Assembly (NCBI GenBank): GCA_001632435.1
Contig: KV424110.1
Coordinates: 17,423-48,794, forward strand
Direction: 5' to 3'
From: Calocera cornea HHB12733
Lineage: Eukaryota; Basidiomycota; Dacrymycetes; Dacrymycetales; Dacrymycetaceae
DNA length: 31,372 nucleotides
Shown here: positions 1-9,580 of the stretch, one piece after another
Position numbering within the stretch: the first letter of the stretch is position 1
Layout: each line of letters starts with the position of its first letter
Made by a program: the position numbers and the translations under genes
The notes under the pieces: model-generated
What the model saw: the letters and a program-made list of their open reading frames with translations, nothing else
Told to the model about the DNA's origin: nothing
Databases searched by the model: none

Positions 1-20
1 CGACGCTGAACGCGGCGCAG

Positions 21-636
21 CGTCCTGCACCTGCTCACGCCCGTCTTCCTCCGCCGCGGGTACACGGTCCTGCGGTACAACTCGCGCGGCGTCGGCTCTT
101 CTTCTGGGCGGGCGACTCTGCGGGGCGAAGGGGAGGTGGCGGACTTGGGGGAGGTGGTGCAGTGGGGTGTTGGCCAGCTGCCGGGGGAGGCGGAGCGGGT
201 GGTGCTCGTCGTACGTCCTCGTCTCCCTCCTACCGTGCCAATAAATGCTCAAGGGAAGCAGGGCTACTCCCACGGCTCCTTGATAACCTCCCGCCAACCC
301 CCTCTCCCGCACACACCCACCTCCCACCTCCTCATCTCCTACCCGCTCTCCGTCTCCCACTGGCTCACCCTCTTCTCCTCCCGTACCTACACCTCCGCCC
401 TCCTCGCCCTCTGCCACGCCACCGCTGGAGATGTGCTGGCGGTGTATGGCGACCGGGACAATTTCAGCGGGGTTGCGGCGCTCGATAAGTGGGCTGGGGA
501 GCTGCGCGCTGCCGCAGCGGAAGGGGGAAGTGCGAGGGTGAGGACGGAGCTGGTGCGTGGGGCGGACCATTTCTGGGGTGGAGAGGTGGGAGAGAGGCTC
601 GCGGGGATCGTGGATGAGTGGTTGGAGGAGCGCTAG
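21..636 (+). CDS. alpha/beta hydrolase (COG2945-like), 3' part only
   Basis: Partial gene: bases 1-20 read as the end of an intron (branch-like gctgaac, then cgcag), so the 5' exons lie outside the window. Exons are 21-210 and 262-636, with a canonical gtacgt donor at 211 and cag at 259-261. After splicing, the protein has an oxyanion-side motif RYNSRGVGSSSG, a nucleophile elbow GYSHGS, a late acid strand with YGDRDNF, and a histidine in GADHFW just before the C-terminus. This order fits the small alpha/beta hydrolases related to YsgB/COG2945, with Ser, Asp and His as the likely triad. Substrate is unknown; probably a cytosolic esterase or peptidase-like enzyme. The 51-nt intron is in frame and stop-free, so an unspliced mRNA would still be translatable. 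Confident in the fold, not in the substrate. Confidence 0.8.
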
Positions 637-975
637 CCCACTGTACGATCATTGTCACTACAATACTGACCATTGTCATCATCATCCCCGCATCCCGGGG
701 TATCGGCGTTAGCCGTATGCTCCTGTCGGGGGTAAGATTAGCCGAGTCGCGGGTCCGGTCCCGTCCAGCGCTTCGCTCGTCACGCCCCGAACCCGACCCA
801 GGCACAATTTCACGACTCGCGGAGGGTTCCGACTTATCTTTTCCTTACTCTGCACTGCACTACTCTTACACTTCTGCTCTCTTGGGGATAGTACTGCGGG
901 CGACGGTGCAAGGCGAGAACATCACCCGCCGTCGAGGTTCATACCTAGACCACCACTCGCAGCGCCCAGGGGCAG
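637..975. other. intergenic, no gene seen
   Basis: Spacer between the hydrolase stop and the carrier start. It has an ATC/ATT-rich stretch at about 640-690 and a pyrimidine-rich stretch around 835-890, likely the 3' end of the first gene and the promoter/leader of the second. No convincing TATA box or RNA gene was seen. Confidence 0.5.
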
Positions 976-2325
976 ATGCCCGCGCCGCCCTCCTCCTCAC
1001 AAACCGCCGCACCCTCGACCTCCCCAGCCCCAGCAAGCAATGCACCTGCATCCCCAATAGCATCCACCTCCCAGGCGCTCGCCGCCCCCACCCGGCTGCG
1101 CACCGTTCTCGCCGACAGCCGGACGCGCGCCCGGGCGGACACGACCAGCTGGGACTACATCGTGCGCACGGGGCTCGCGGGCGGGTTCGCTGGCTGTGTC
1201 GTACGCCCCTTTCCTGGGTTTCCTGGAGTTGCAGCACGGGCTGACGCAGGCGCAGGCGAAAACTGCCGTCGCCCCGCTGGATAGGGTCAAGATCCTGTTC
1301 CAGACGAGCAACAAGGAATTCCAGAAGTATGCTGGTGCGCCCTTCCGCCCAGGACCACAGCCTTGCACGCCCGCTGACCAGCGCCACCGCATGCAGGCAC
1401 GTTCTCCGGCGTCGTCTACGCCGCGCGGGATATTATTAAGAGCTCTGGCGTGCGCGGGCTGTTCCAGGGCCACAGCGCGACGCTCCTGCGCGTGTTCCCG
1501 TACGCGGGCATCAAGTTTGTCGCGTATGACCAGCTGCATAACGTGCGCGACTTCGGTCCTTGCTGTGATGCGTGGAATGTGCTGATGCCGAGGGGGTGTA
1601 GCGGTTGATGCCGACTAGGGAGAGCGAGACCAAGTGGAAACGGTTCGTCGCTGGCGCGGGGTCTGGTGCGTCCTACATCGTGGTGCAACACAGAGCTGGG
1701 CTGACCGTGGTGCGCAGGGGTTATGTCCGTTCTCTGCACGTACCCACTGGAGCTGGTCCGGGTACGACTAGCATACACGACGGGCCACACCCAGCGGCAC
1801 GCACTGTGGAAGACAATCCGGACGATCTACCAGGAAGGGGACGTGGCCTCGTCGCCCTCCGCCGCCGCCAAGACGCTCCGAATACCCAAAGGCTCGCTCT
1901 TCGCCGCCTTTCCCCTGCTTAAATTCTACCGTGGCTTCACCGTAACCATCACGGGGATGATCCCCTACGCGGGCACGTCCTTCCTCATGTACGGCACGCT
2001 GCACCGGGCGCTGCAGGCCTCGCCCCTCCCCCCCGAGGTGCTGCAGGCGCACAAGCCCCTCGCGGACCTCACGATCGGCGCGATCTCGGGCGCCGTCTCC
2101 CAGACCGTCTCCTACCCGTTCGAGGTCATCCGCCGCCGCATGCAGGTCGGCGGCGTCGCGCACCCCGAGCGCTGGCTCGGCTGGGGCGAGACCGTCCGCG
2201 CCGTCTGGACAAGCCGCGGCCTCCACGGCTTCTTCATCGGACTCAGCATCGGCTACGTCAAGGTCGTGCCCATGACCGCGATCAGCTACGCCACGTGGGA
2301 GTGGGGGAAGAGGATGCTGCTGTGA
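976..2325 (+). CDS. LEU5: mitochondrial carrier, Leu5/CoA-transporter type (SLC25A42/A16 family)
   Basis: Five exons: 976-1200, 1256-1334, 1397-1542, 1602-1665 and 1718-2325, giving 373 residues; all phases close. The three mitochondrial-carrier signatures are present: PLDRVK (residues 82-87), [10 protein letters not shown] (from 180) and [10 protein letters not shown] (from 304). Surrounding blocks such as [30 protein letters not shown] and [13 protein letters not shown] match the yeast Leu5 / human SLC25A16-SLC25A42 group, which moves coenzyme A (or adenosine 3',5'-diphosphate) across the inner mitochondrial membrane. The first about 55 residues are Ser/Ala/Pro-rich and fungal-specific. A Ser/Ala/Lys-rich insertion sits between repeat-2 helices (around residues 205-230), as is usual in fungal homologs. 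A decayed copy of the 3' end follows the gene (2454-2581). Family assignment is firm; the substrate is by homology. Confidence 0.93.
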
Positions 2326-2453
2326 GCCGTTTCTCCTGGGATGCATATACCGCAGGGCCTGTAATGCACAATTGTACCATCTCTGAACATGGGCCACAAT
2401 CTTGATCTCGGATCAGGCCGGCGCCAGCACAGCACGTCACTCTCTGTTTCACT

Positions 2454-2581
2454 TTCATCGGCCTCAGTATCGGCTACGTCACGTGGGAGTAGGGAAAAAG
2501 GATGCTGCTCTTCGCCCTAAGATGCATCTACCGAAGGCCTGCGATGCATAATGCACCATTTCCGAACGTGGGTCCCATAAT
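2454..2581 (+). pseudogene. decayed tandem duplicate of the carrier gene's last exon end and 3' UTR
   Basis: This stretch aligns base by base, with scattered substitutions, to 2233-2400, the last about 30 codons plus 3' UTR of the carrier. Shared landmarks include ttcatcgg-ctcag-atcggctacgtca, cacgtgggagt-ggg, aggatgctgct, gatgcat-taccg, ggcctg and catgggcc/cgtgggtcc. The copy lacks 33 nt lying between two gctacg direct repeats in the original (2252 and 2285). The codon TGG in GAGTGGGGG is TAG in the copy. It cannot encode a carrier; it is a fragment relic. Confidence 0.8.
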
Positions 2582-3353
2582 GACATACCTCAGCCCAGCG
2601 GCTATCTCACCGAGACTGGGACACGGGACTTCGGTTTCTGCTTCACCGTCGGTGTGTTTCCGTGTTTGAGGCTTGTCGACCGACAGAGCGGGAGACGTTG
2701 GATCGGGTCTTGCTCGGTCTTGCGCTCCGTCAGGAAAACACGTCTCCATGACAACCGTGAAGGCGGGTAACGTGGAGAGGCCAGACATGAAGTGTGATGT
2801 GAAACTCTCGCAGACGATTGGTCGATGCCCGGCGCCTGCTCGCGAAGTCGAGATGGTTTATTACGGACGCCCAAAAGATTAAGTGCGTCGTGACAGTCGC
2901 CGAGTTACCATCGCCCCCTTCTCGTTCTGAAGTTCTGTGTTTGAATTTCATCTCAAGAAGATAGGATACCGGCGGTCAACTCGATAACCGGCCACGTTGC
3001 AGCCGCAGACCCGCAAAACGTCTCGTGTCTTCGGAGGACCCTACCGACAAGGAACGACGACATCTACACCATCTGAGTCGGCGCTCCTTCCCTTCGCCGG
3101 CGCTCTGTCCCTTCGCCGGCCGTTGCTGCTTCTGTACAGCTCATCAAGGACGTTCAACACTCTCTGGGGAAGCGCTCGGAATGGATAAGAAAGAGAGCGT
3201 CATGCCTGATCGAGTGAACCCTAGCTGCTACTTGCTGTCTCTGAATTTTTTACCATCTCTCCGTCGCACATGGTAATGCTACCTGCACTGCTTGAAATCC
3301 CGGAGCTCTCTCATCCTGGCACGAAACAGCTCGCACAAGCAGCGAGCGAGAGG

Positions 3354-3360
3354 TTTAAAA
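3354..3360 (+). promoter_or_regulatory. TATA-like element
   Basis: TTTAAAA sits about 60 nt upstream of the ATG at 3420 and about 100 nt upstream of the in-frame ATG at 3459. It is a plausible core promoter for the membrane-protein gene. Position is the only support. Confidence 0.35.
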
Positions 3361-3419
3361 AGCAAGCATGAAAGAGAGGGCTTGCTCTTTACCCCGGCTG
3401 GTCACCGGCCGTCGGCAAC

Positions 3420-4139
3420 ATGCCTGTCCTTCATTTGCCTCCCAAGCGCGACATTGTAATGCGGTCCGACCCACCCTGTCCTTTCACTGCGACGCCGCTG
3501 ACTCTTTCGATCCCTGCCATCATCGCCATCGGTGTACTCGGACTGATAGCACTTATCGTCAGTCCTTTTACCATCCATTTGTGGCTCCAGAGGCGCGGTG
3601 TTCGAAACAGGATCTACGCCGAGACGACACGAGCAACTCTCAGCCCCGAGCCTTTCGTCGAGATCATTCCCCGTTCCCTCAATGTGACACCAACTCCATT
3701 CACTCCCGCCGATGCGACAGTTTCGACCACAGACGTCATATCATCTATTCATGAGAATGGATCCCTGACGCGCGACTTACCGTCCTTTGGTCGAGCGGCA
3801 GTAGGGATGAGCCGGCCCTTACCTCCACTACCGAACGTGCCATCAACATCTCATCGACACGAACGATCTGATCAGGCGCACGATACGAACCCTCAGTTGA
3901 AGAAGTTCTCGCCGACTTCCTCTCCGAATTCCTCCGGGGAACCAACCGATGATCGACTTGTGAGCAACATTCCGCCGGTCCTTCCGCCTGTGCGTCGGCC
4001 CTCGCCCCCCCTCCGAAGGTTCCCCAACCGCATCCTCACATTGGATACGCCAACCCTCCCCGAACGAGCTCGTTCGATCGGTAGGAGAATCGGTCGAGCT
4101 CTGAAGATCCAACGAAGCTCGGATCGAGCACTTGTATAA
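3420..4139 (+). CDS. single-pass membrane protein of unknown function
   Basis: Uninterrupted 239-codon ORF. Residues about 28-52 form one hydrophobic span (LSIPAIIAIGVLGLIALIVS and onward), preceded by a short polar N-terminus and followed by basic residues (QRRGVRNR). By the positive-inside rule this predicts a short outside N-terminus and a long cytosolic tail. The tail is low-complexity, rich in Ser, Pro, Thr and Arg, with a proline run (RPLPPLPNVP) and a basic end (ARSIGRRIGRALK). No enzymatic domain is recognised. The architecture resembles many lineage-specific agaricomycete proteins with one TM helix and a disordered tail. A second in-frame ATG at 3459 would still keep the TM segment. 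It is called coding because of its length, hydrophobic block and upstream TATA-like element; no homolog was identified. Confidence 0.6.
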   Translation: MPVLHLPPKRDIVMRSDPPCPFTATPLTLSIPAIIAIGVLGLIALIVSPFTIHLWLQRRGVRNRIYAETTRATLSPEPFVEIIPRSLNVTPTPFTPADATVSTTDVISSIHENGSLTRDLPSFGRAAVGMSRPLPPLPNVPSTSHRHERSDQAHDTNPQLKKFSPTSSPNSSGEPTDDRLVSNIPPVLPPVRRPSPPLRRFPNRILTLDTPTLPERARSIGRRIGRALKIQRSSDRALV

Positions 4140-4318
4140 ATTTCGAACATGTAACTGTACGCTTGTGCGGCACTGTACTCTTGTAGTCATACCGCCAGGC
4201 GACAAGAGTCACTCATTGAACGTATCCGGACATTTCCCATCCCCTTCGAGTCTAGGAGTGACATCGCATAGCGCTTGATTTGATTTCCCGGAAGAGAGGT
4301 GCTAAGTGCTATCTCCAT

Positions 4319-5533
4319 CTACAGTGGGAACTCGCCGGAAAGGCCGTAGGGCCAACCACCGAACTCGTAAGGGCTGTTATCCTCAGGCTCGAACACGTAC
4401 ATGGTAGAGTTGTGCTGATCGGGCATGAAGTACACGCGCATCTTGCCGTCTACAATGTTGACATCTACGGGGTTGTTCAGCATCAGTGCACCGAGGTCGC
4501 TCTTCAGGGCCACGGGGATTTCAGCCAACGGGACCATCGTAAGCAGATCGACAATAGAGATGCCACCGACTTGCGTGTTGTTGTAGAGGCCGGGAACGTT
4601 AGGCATGGTGATGAGACCAGAGCAGAACATGACGGCGCGGAAGTTGTACGCAGCAGGATGACCCAGGAACTTGCAGTCCTGGTAGTCATTCCAGCTGTAA
4701 ATACAAGCGGTAAGAAGCGAGGTCTCCGAAGGGAGAGACATATTGCCCACTAGCTCGGGTTCCTCCTGACGTTACGGGGCGTAGTGAACGCAGGGTAGGG
4801 CGCCGCCTTGTAGTTCAAGTTCCAGGTGCTGGCGTTCCTGCTGCCCCAGCCAAGCATGTGCAGGTTTCCAGTCTCCACGTCGTGAACAACACCGCCAAGA
4901 TGGTCGGTGATATGGACAATGTTGGTCACGGTGATGTTGGTAGGGTCGATCTTGACCAAAGTAGCGGTCGAGTTGGGCCTGTCCTGGGCAATCGTCGCCC
5001 AGATATACTCGCCGTCATAGTCGATACCACCAACATGATACTCGATGTCGCCGTTCTGGGCGAGGGTCGCGTCGGCAATCTTCGTCCCATTGCCCGAGTA
5101 AACCCACAGATGGGGCAGACCAACACCAGCCGCACGGTCAGTGCCGTTGATGATCGACCCGTTGAAGCTGGGAGTGGGAGCAATGGCATTGTAGCCGGAA
5201 ACGAAGAAGCGATCATCGCCAACGCGGACCATTCCCTCAGGTTCGAACTGCAATGCTGAGTGAGATCCGTGGACAGGCAGGTGACAATGAATTATGGCTC
5301 ACCGTCTCGCCCTCCATCTTGATCTTCTGTGCCAGATTCCAGACAGTGGTACGGCCAAGCTTGGCAAAGGCAGCCACGATGGCATCTGCATTGCTCGCAG
5401 CACCCGGAAGCGGCAGAGGGTTGGGCGCCAAGGGCATATCGGGCTGCAGAATGGTGATGTTCTGCGGCCTGACCGACTGCCCGAAGGCAGTCGAAACGAG
5501 CACGCCGGCAAAGATGAGGCTGGATAGCTGCAT
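4319..5533 (-). CDS. secreted beta-propeller-like protein, copy A (DUF6454-type)
   Basis: Three exons read on the minus strand: 5533-5303, 5247-4751 and 4694-4319, giving 367 residues. The start at 5533 gives a signal peptide (MQLSSLIFAGVLVSTAFG) like that of copy B, and a TATA box lies about 60 nt upstream. The ATG at 5572 would fall near or upstream of the expected transcription start. The mature part has conserved blocks GGIDYDGEYIWATIAQDRPN, HLGGVVHDVETGNLHMLGWG and YQDCKFLGHPAAYNF, several N-glycosylation sequons and repeated beta-strand-rich segments, suggesting a six-bladed-propeller-like fold. I think this is the family Pfam calls DUF6454, but cannot check. Biochemical function is unknown; likely extracellular. 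The intron at 4695-4750 is absent from copy B at 20102-21201. Confidence 0.82.
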
Positions 5534-5591
5534 GGTGATGCAAGCGCAGAGTTTGGAGAGCCTTGCGAACAACCTCGCATGACAATCTTGC

Positions 5592-5600
5592 CTTATATAT
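5592..5600 (-). promoter_or_regulatory. TATA box of secreted protein copy A
   Basis: Minus strand reads ATATATAAGG just upstream of the copy A gene, about 60 nt before the ATG at 5533. The match to a TATATAA core is good, and spacing favours the 5533 start over the one at 5572. Confidence 0.6.
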
Positions 5601-8600
5601 CTTCTGCGTTGCTATTTTCGGCAGTTTACTTCACGCGAGTGGAGATGCCGCCTTCGACAGCATTCTGAGACAACATCTTGACAGTGCCCTCCAACGTTCG
5701 TCGGTCGTGCGACTCCATTTGCTGCACTGGATCGGCCTTCCTGTGCGTGCTGTTATCCGAAACGGGGCTCGCTGAGAAAGCCAGGCCAGACCGCCGGCGT
5801 GCGCCTTATGCCGCTCGAGTTTTGTTAATGCCAAGACAACCCTGACAGAAGCTCACACGTGGACTGCTGCTGCCCGCGTTGAAACGTGCGACCAGCTTCT
5901 CTCCTTGAAGTGGTCCAGCGGTCCGTCTTGAGGCGCGCTTTGTCACAGCTACCGAATGGTTGAGGGATTTCAAGTTATGCGCGGCTAAGCGTGGCCATGT
6001 GGTTCAGGGACGAATGGTTCATTCCGGTGTCAATCATTGCATGACCTTCCGCGAGCTCTGGGCGCAACTCAATTCATTGCTGAGTGAGTCGGCCCGATTG
6101 GGAACGTTTCTTCGAATAGTGCAGCTCGCAGCCATGTGCACACGACAATCTCTCGTCGGCCGCAGAGTGCGGGATGTCTCCGTCCTTGCTGATCCGGGCC
6201 AACTCTCCGAACAGCTGACAAGCGGGACACAAGAGGAGCAACGAAGGGCGAGAACAGCTTACCTCCTTACGAAATTCTATAAGGCGCTGCCCAATCGCCC
6301 TCTTTGGTGATGAGGAGTGGGTCGATGCTGTATGCTGAGCGTCGCTTCTGTGCATGCAGGCGGTGGATACTTTGATCCTTCGTCCTTGGACTCTGGTGTT
6401 ATCAGAGGTCCAGAGCAGCACTGCTATGCGCCCGAACCAGGGCAAAGGATGCTGATAGTAGCGCATATGAATGAACAGGAAGACAAGAAACACACAGGGG
6501 GGAACGAAATTCTTCTTCGAGTCGTCCAACCCAACAGTTGACAATGGACAGTAACAATGGCACCTCGACCCCAACCGTGCGAAAAGGTTGGCATCAAGGT
6601 CATCGGAAAGGAAGCATCGCGTTGAAAAGTAGCTTGCCGAGCGCGGTTTGCCTCCCTCGTGCTTCTTTTCCGACAAGCTTTCTTCCGCTCGGGCACCGCG
6701 ACATGGACCGAAGCCGTCGCGCGACACGTACTCTATCAGATGGAAGATTCGTCAATTGTGGACTCATGGGACCGTGCCGTGCTCTCAGGGCAGCTGGTCA
6801 AGTCAAGTCGCAGCTATGTATTGGGGCAGCTGGGAAACTCTGGGGCTCCACATCTGCCTTTTCCAGCGACGATGCACGATCATCTGATCCCCCTGGGTGG
6901 GCGGGCTCGACCGCAACCTTGACCGCTCGATGGAGGCTATCGGACATTTCGCGCTCAGACTCCAGAGCGTCCGAGCCCATCCCCGCACAGCGGGCTAGAC
7001 CAGCCGCGCCTCTATCGGACACATCCGTCCTACCCCACGCCCCAAACAGCTACCCCGCTCCCAGATGCTCAGCAACCCCGCCCACGCACCCTGCACGTTA
7101 TCAACACGCGTGTTTGTGCGCGCGTGCGCGAGTGTGGGGCGTTCCTGGCCGCTCCGCCGGCTTCGCAAGCGAGGTGCTTCTGCGTGAGAGCTTGGGAGGG
7201 CGGGTGACGCAATGTTGTGGAGTGAGACAGTGCAATGCATTGGCAATGAGGCCCTTGACGATGATGTGGAGATTCCAGGCCTGCAAATGAACGGCGATAG
7301 GCCCGTTTCGCACGCCAGGCAAGGGCGTGGCGTAGAGTTTTGCTCGGGCAAAGATGTCTCGGCCGGCAGATCCAAGGCGAAGCACGAACATATCAACTCC
7401 GATCGTCGGGCAGACCCGGCCGTGCGAGCTGGTCACACGTCCAGCGGACATCCACACCGAGCAGAAAACGCGCGAAAGAAAGGGCTGACTGGACCCAAGG
7501 CTGCTAAATTTGCGGGAAGGGCAGAAGCTGCTGGCCCTGCGCGCCGGGCCCGCGGTGCAGTGCACTGGACGGGACCCTTTTCAGTCCCAATCGACGTCCT
7601 CGGTCCTTCTGCCAGGGTCGAGAGTTACCATAACGATACGAGTGGGCCGAAAAGCCGGGTGGTCTCCATATTTAGGCGGCCCTGCCCGGCGCGCCGATCT
7701 GCAGATTCCGCGGGAATTGGAGACGTGTGGGGGCGTCAGAATGCGCGCGCTGGTTTGTAAGGTGCAGTGTGCGATGCTGTGAATGGGCTGCGGGAGGCCG
7801 CGCCGGCCTGCCGGATGCCTTATTTGGACGGGGGCGACCGGATCAGCGGGCGGGCCGCGAGCTGGCAGCGGGTGCTGGACGAGGCTAGGGGACGGGAAGC
7901 ACACGGACGTGCCGAGGTGCGAGAGGCGAACGTTCATCCTTGCACTGAATGCGCACGAACGGGGAGCCGCGCGGGAGGGAGCAAATTACAGACTGGGCAG
8001 CAAGGTTTAGACTCTCTCCGCTTGGGGGAAGCGTGCTCCCCGCAGATCTGATCGGGGAGAATGCGCGCCCGGGGTCTCGGGAAGCGCGAAGCGGGCAGGC
8101 AGGAAGAGGCGCCAAGTGTGATAGACCATCAGAAGCCGGCCGGTCTGCTGGTGCGGTGCGCGCTCGCGCCCGCTGGGGAAGGTTCCCGTGGGGATGGCGC
8201 GCAGGCAACCTAATATTATAATGGCTATACAGTGGACTGGCAGTGGGAGGGCCGAGCCCCCCACGGGGCCGGTGCTGCCAGCGAGCATGCGCGAGACTGA
8301 GAATTTGTTGCGGCCATTCAGATGCGCCGGAGCCTGAGGTGCGTTTGGCCGCTATGATAGGAGCAGGTGATCTGCCGCGCTAGCCTGACTCGACCGGATG
8401 TGCGCACAGGAAATGGGCACGGCCGGCTCGCGCTCCGGGAAGGAATGGGCGGATTTGGAAAGGTTGGGAGGGAGGTGAGCCTGTTGTGCACAGGCCGACG
8501 GGCGGGTGAAACGGCCACCGCGCGGCGCGCTCATCGCTGCCGGAAATAATGCATGAGGCCGCGACAGGGACAGATGTGCATCAACGATGTGCAGCTACCC

Positions 8601-9580
8601 GGGGTGAGTTGTCGCCGGTTGCCGCTGATACTTGTGGGCGTTGAGGGGAAACGCCGCGGGCAGGCGACGATCACTCGGCGGAGGAGGGGGGCGGGGAGGC
8701 GCGATTAAGCGGAGAGCCGGGGCAGAATTGCGGAGAGCTGGTTGGTATTGAGTGAATGTGCCGCATCTATTGCGGGTGTGGTGATGGGCAGGGCTGCTCA
8801 TGTGACCTGCGCGGGAGGTACAGTATATGCACAAGAAGGCTGGAGACGCGCCTCCTGTCGTTTACGTATCGCCGCGGTCACTAGTGACTGGGGGAGGCGA
8901 CGATGGATGCAGGCCCGATGGGAATGAGGAATGAGCGCAGGGGACATCTGGCTCGGCCGGCCGGGCGGTGATTGGGCGAGCGAGCGGGGGGAGCGGGGGG
9001 GCTCCGGACACGGCGTCGGGGTGGGTCCGAAGTTTTGCGATTTCCAGGAGGGAGGTGGGTTGCCGGGCCCTGGCGTCGGAGCGTGTCATGCAGCGGGTGG
9101 GCGTTCGCGGCAAATGATCCCATTTGGGTCCGCTGGAAGGACCCACCGAGAAGCGCATGGAAGAGACAGGCAAGGGCGCGCATAAGGGCCGAGCAGCCGC
9201 TGAACTGAACCTCCCCAGTGAACCCACACACACCACACACACACACCACACCACACCACCGCCCAACCACTCCCTATTCAGCGTTGCTTGACACACCCGC
9301 CTTCGGCCCTCATCTCCCTCCTTCCTCTCCTTCTCCCTCCCGACCAACCCCCGGCCACGCTCCGCCCATAAAGAGCACGACGCCCCGCGCGTCACAACCC
9401 CCCCTTCCTCGAGCCCCTTCGCCCCTTCCGTGCCTCCCCCCCCCCTTCCCCGCACTCCCTCCTTCCTTCCCTCCTTACCCCCGGCCTACTGTCGTTTCCC
9501 ACCCCATTGTAGACACCCCCCCTCGCACCGCTTGACCGCCCGCCCCTTCCCGCCTATCGCAGCCCAACCACCCAACCAAC
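5601..9580. other. about 4 kb divergent intergenic region, no recognisable gene
   Basis: Lies between the divergently transcribed copy A gene and trehalase. It holds many overlapping ORFs below 250 codons, none with a recognised domain, credible splice pattern or low-complexity-free sequence. The part after about 7000 is very GC-rich with alternating CG runs (for example 7107-7130). The final 350 bases are C/T-rich with a CA microsatellite, typical of a basidiomycete promoter and leader. A TATAAT-like spot lies near 8213-8222, with no gene that I can attach to it. Confidence 0.5.
9223..9261. repeat. CA/CCA microsatellite
   Basis: An uninterrupted run of CA and CCA units (cacacacaccac type) lies about 320 nt upstream of the trehalase start, at the beginning of the pyrimidine/C-rich leader region. 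Confidence 0.8.

Larger units (their letters stand above)
2326..3419. other. intergenic with decayed gene-tail duplicate, otherwise no gene seen
   Basis: About 1.1 kb. The first part holds the carrier 3' UTR and the duplicated tail listed separately. The remainder has only short ORFs without recognisable domains. The last 60 bases contain a TATA-like element for the next gene. Confidence 0.5.

Noticed and set aside
5531..5572. Upstream ATG at 5572 as the start of secreted copy A
   Set aside because: It adds a Cys-containing extension before the signal peptide, is not present in copy B, and lies near the expected transcription start given the TATA box at 5592-5600.
6074..6727. 217-codon minus-strand ORF in the 4-kb interval
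   Set aside because: No recognised motif, many Cys/Ser/Arg, and no promoter or splice signals that extend it; not reported as coding.
6538..7290. 250-codon plus-strand ORF in the 4-kb interval
   Set aside because: Ser/Arg/Pro-rich with no domain, no hydrophobic core pattern and overlapping ORFs of similar length in other frames; cannot be supported as a gene.
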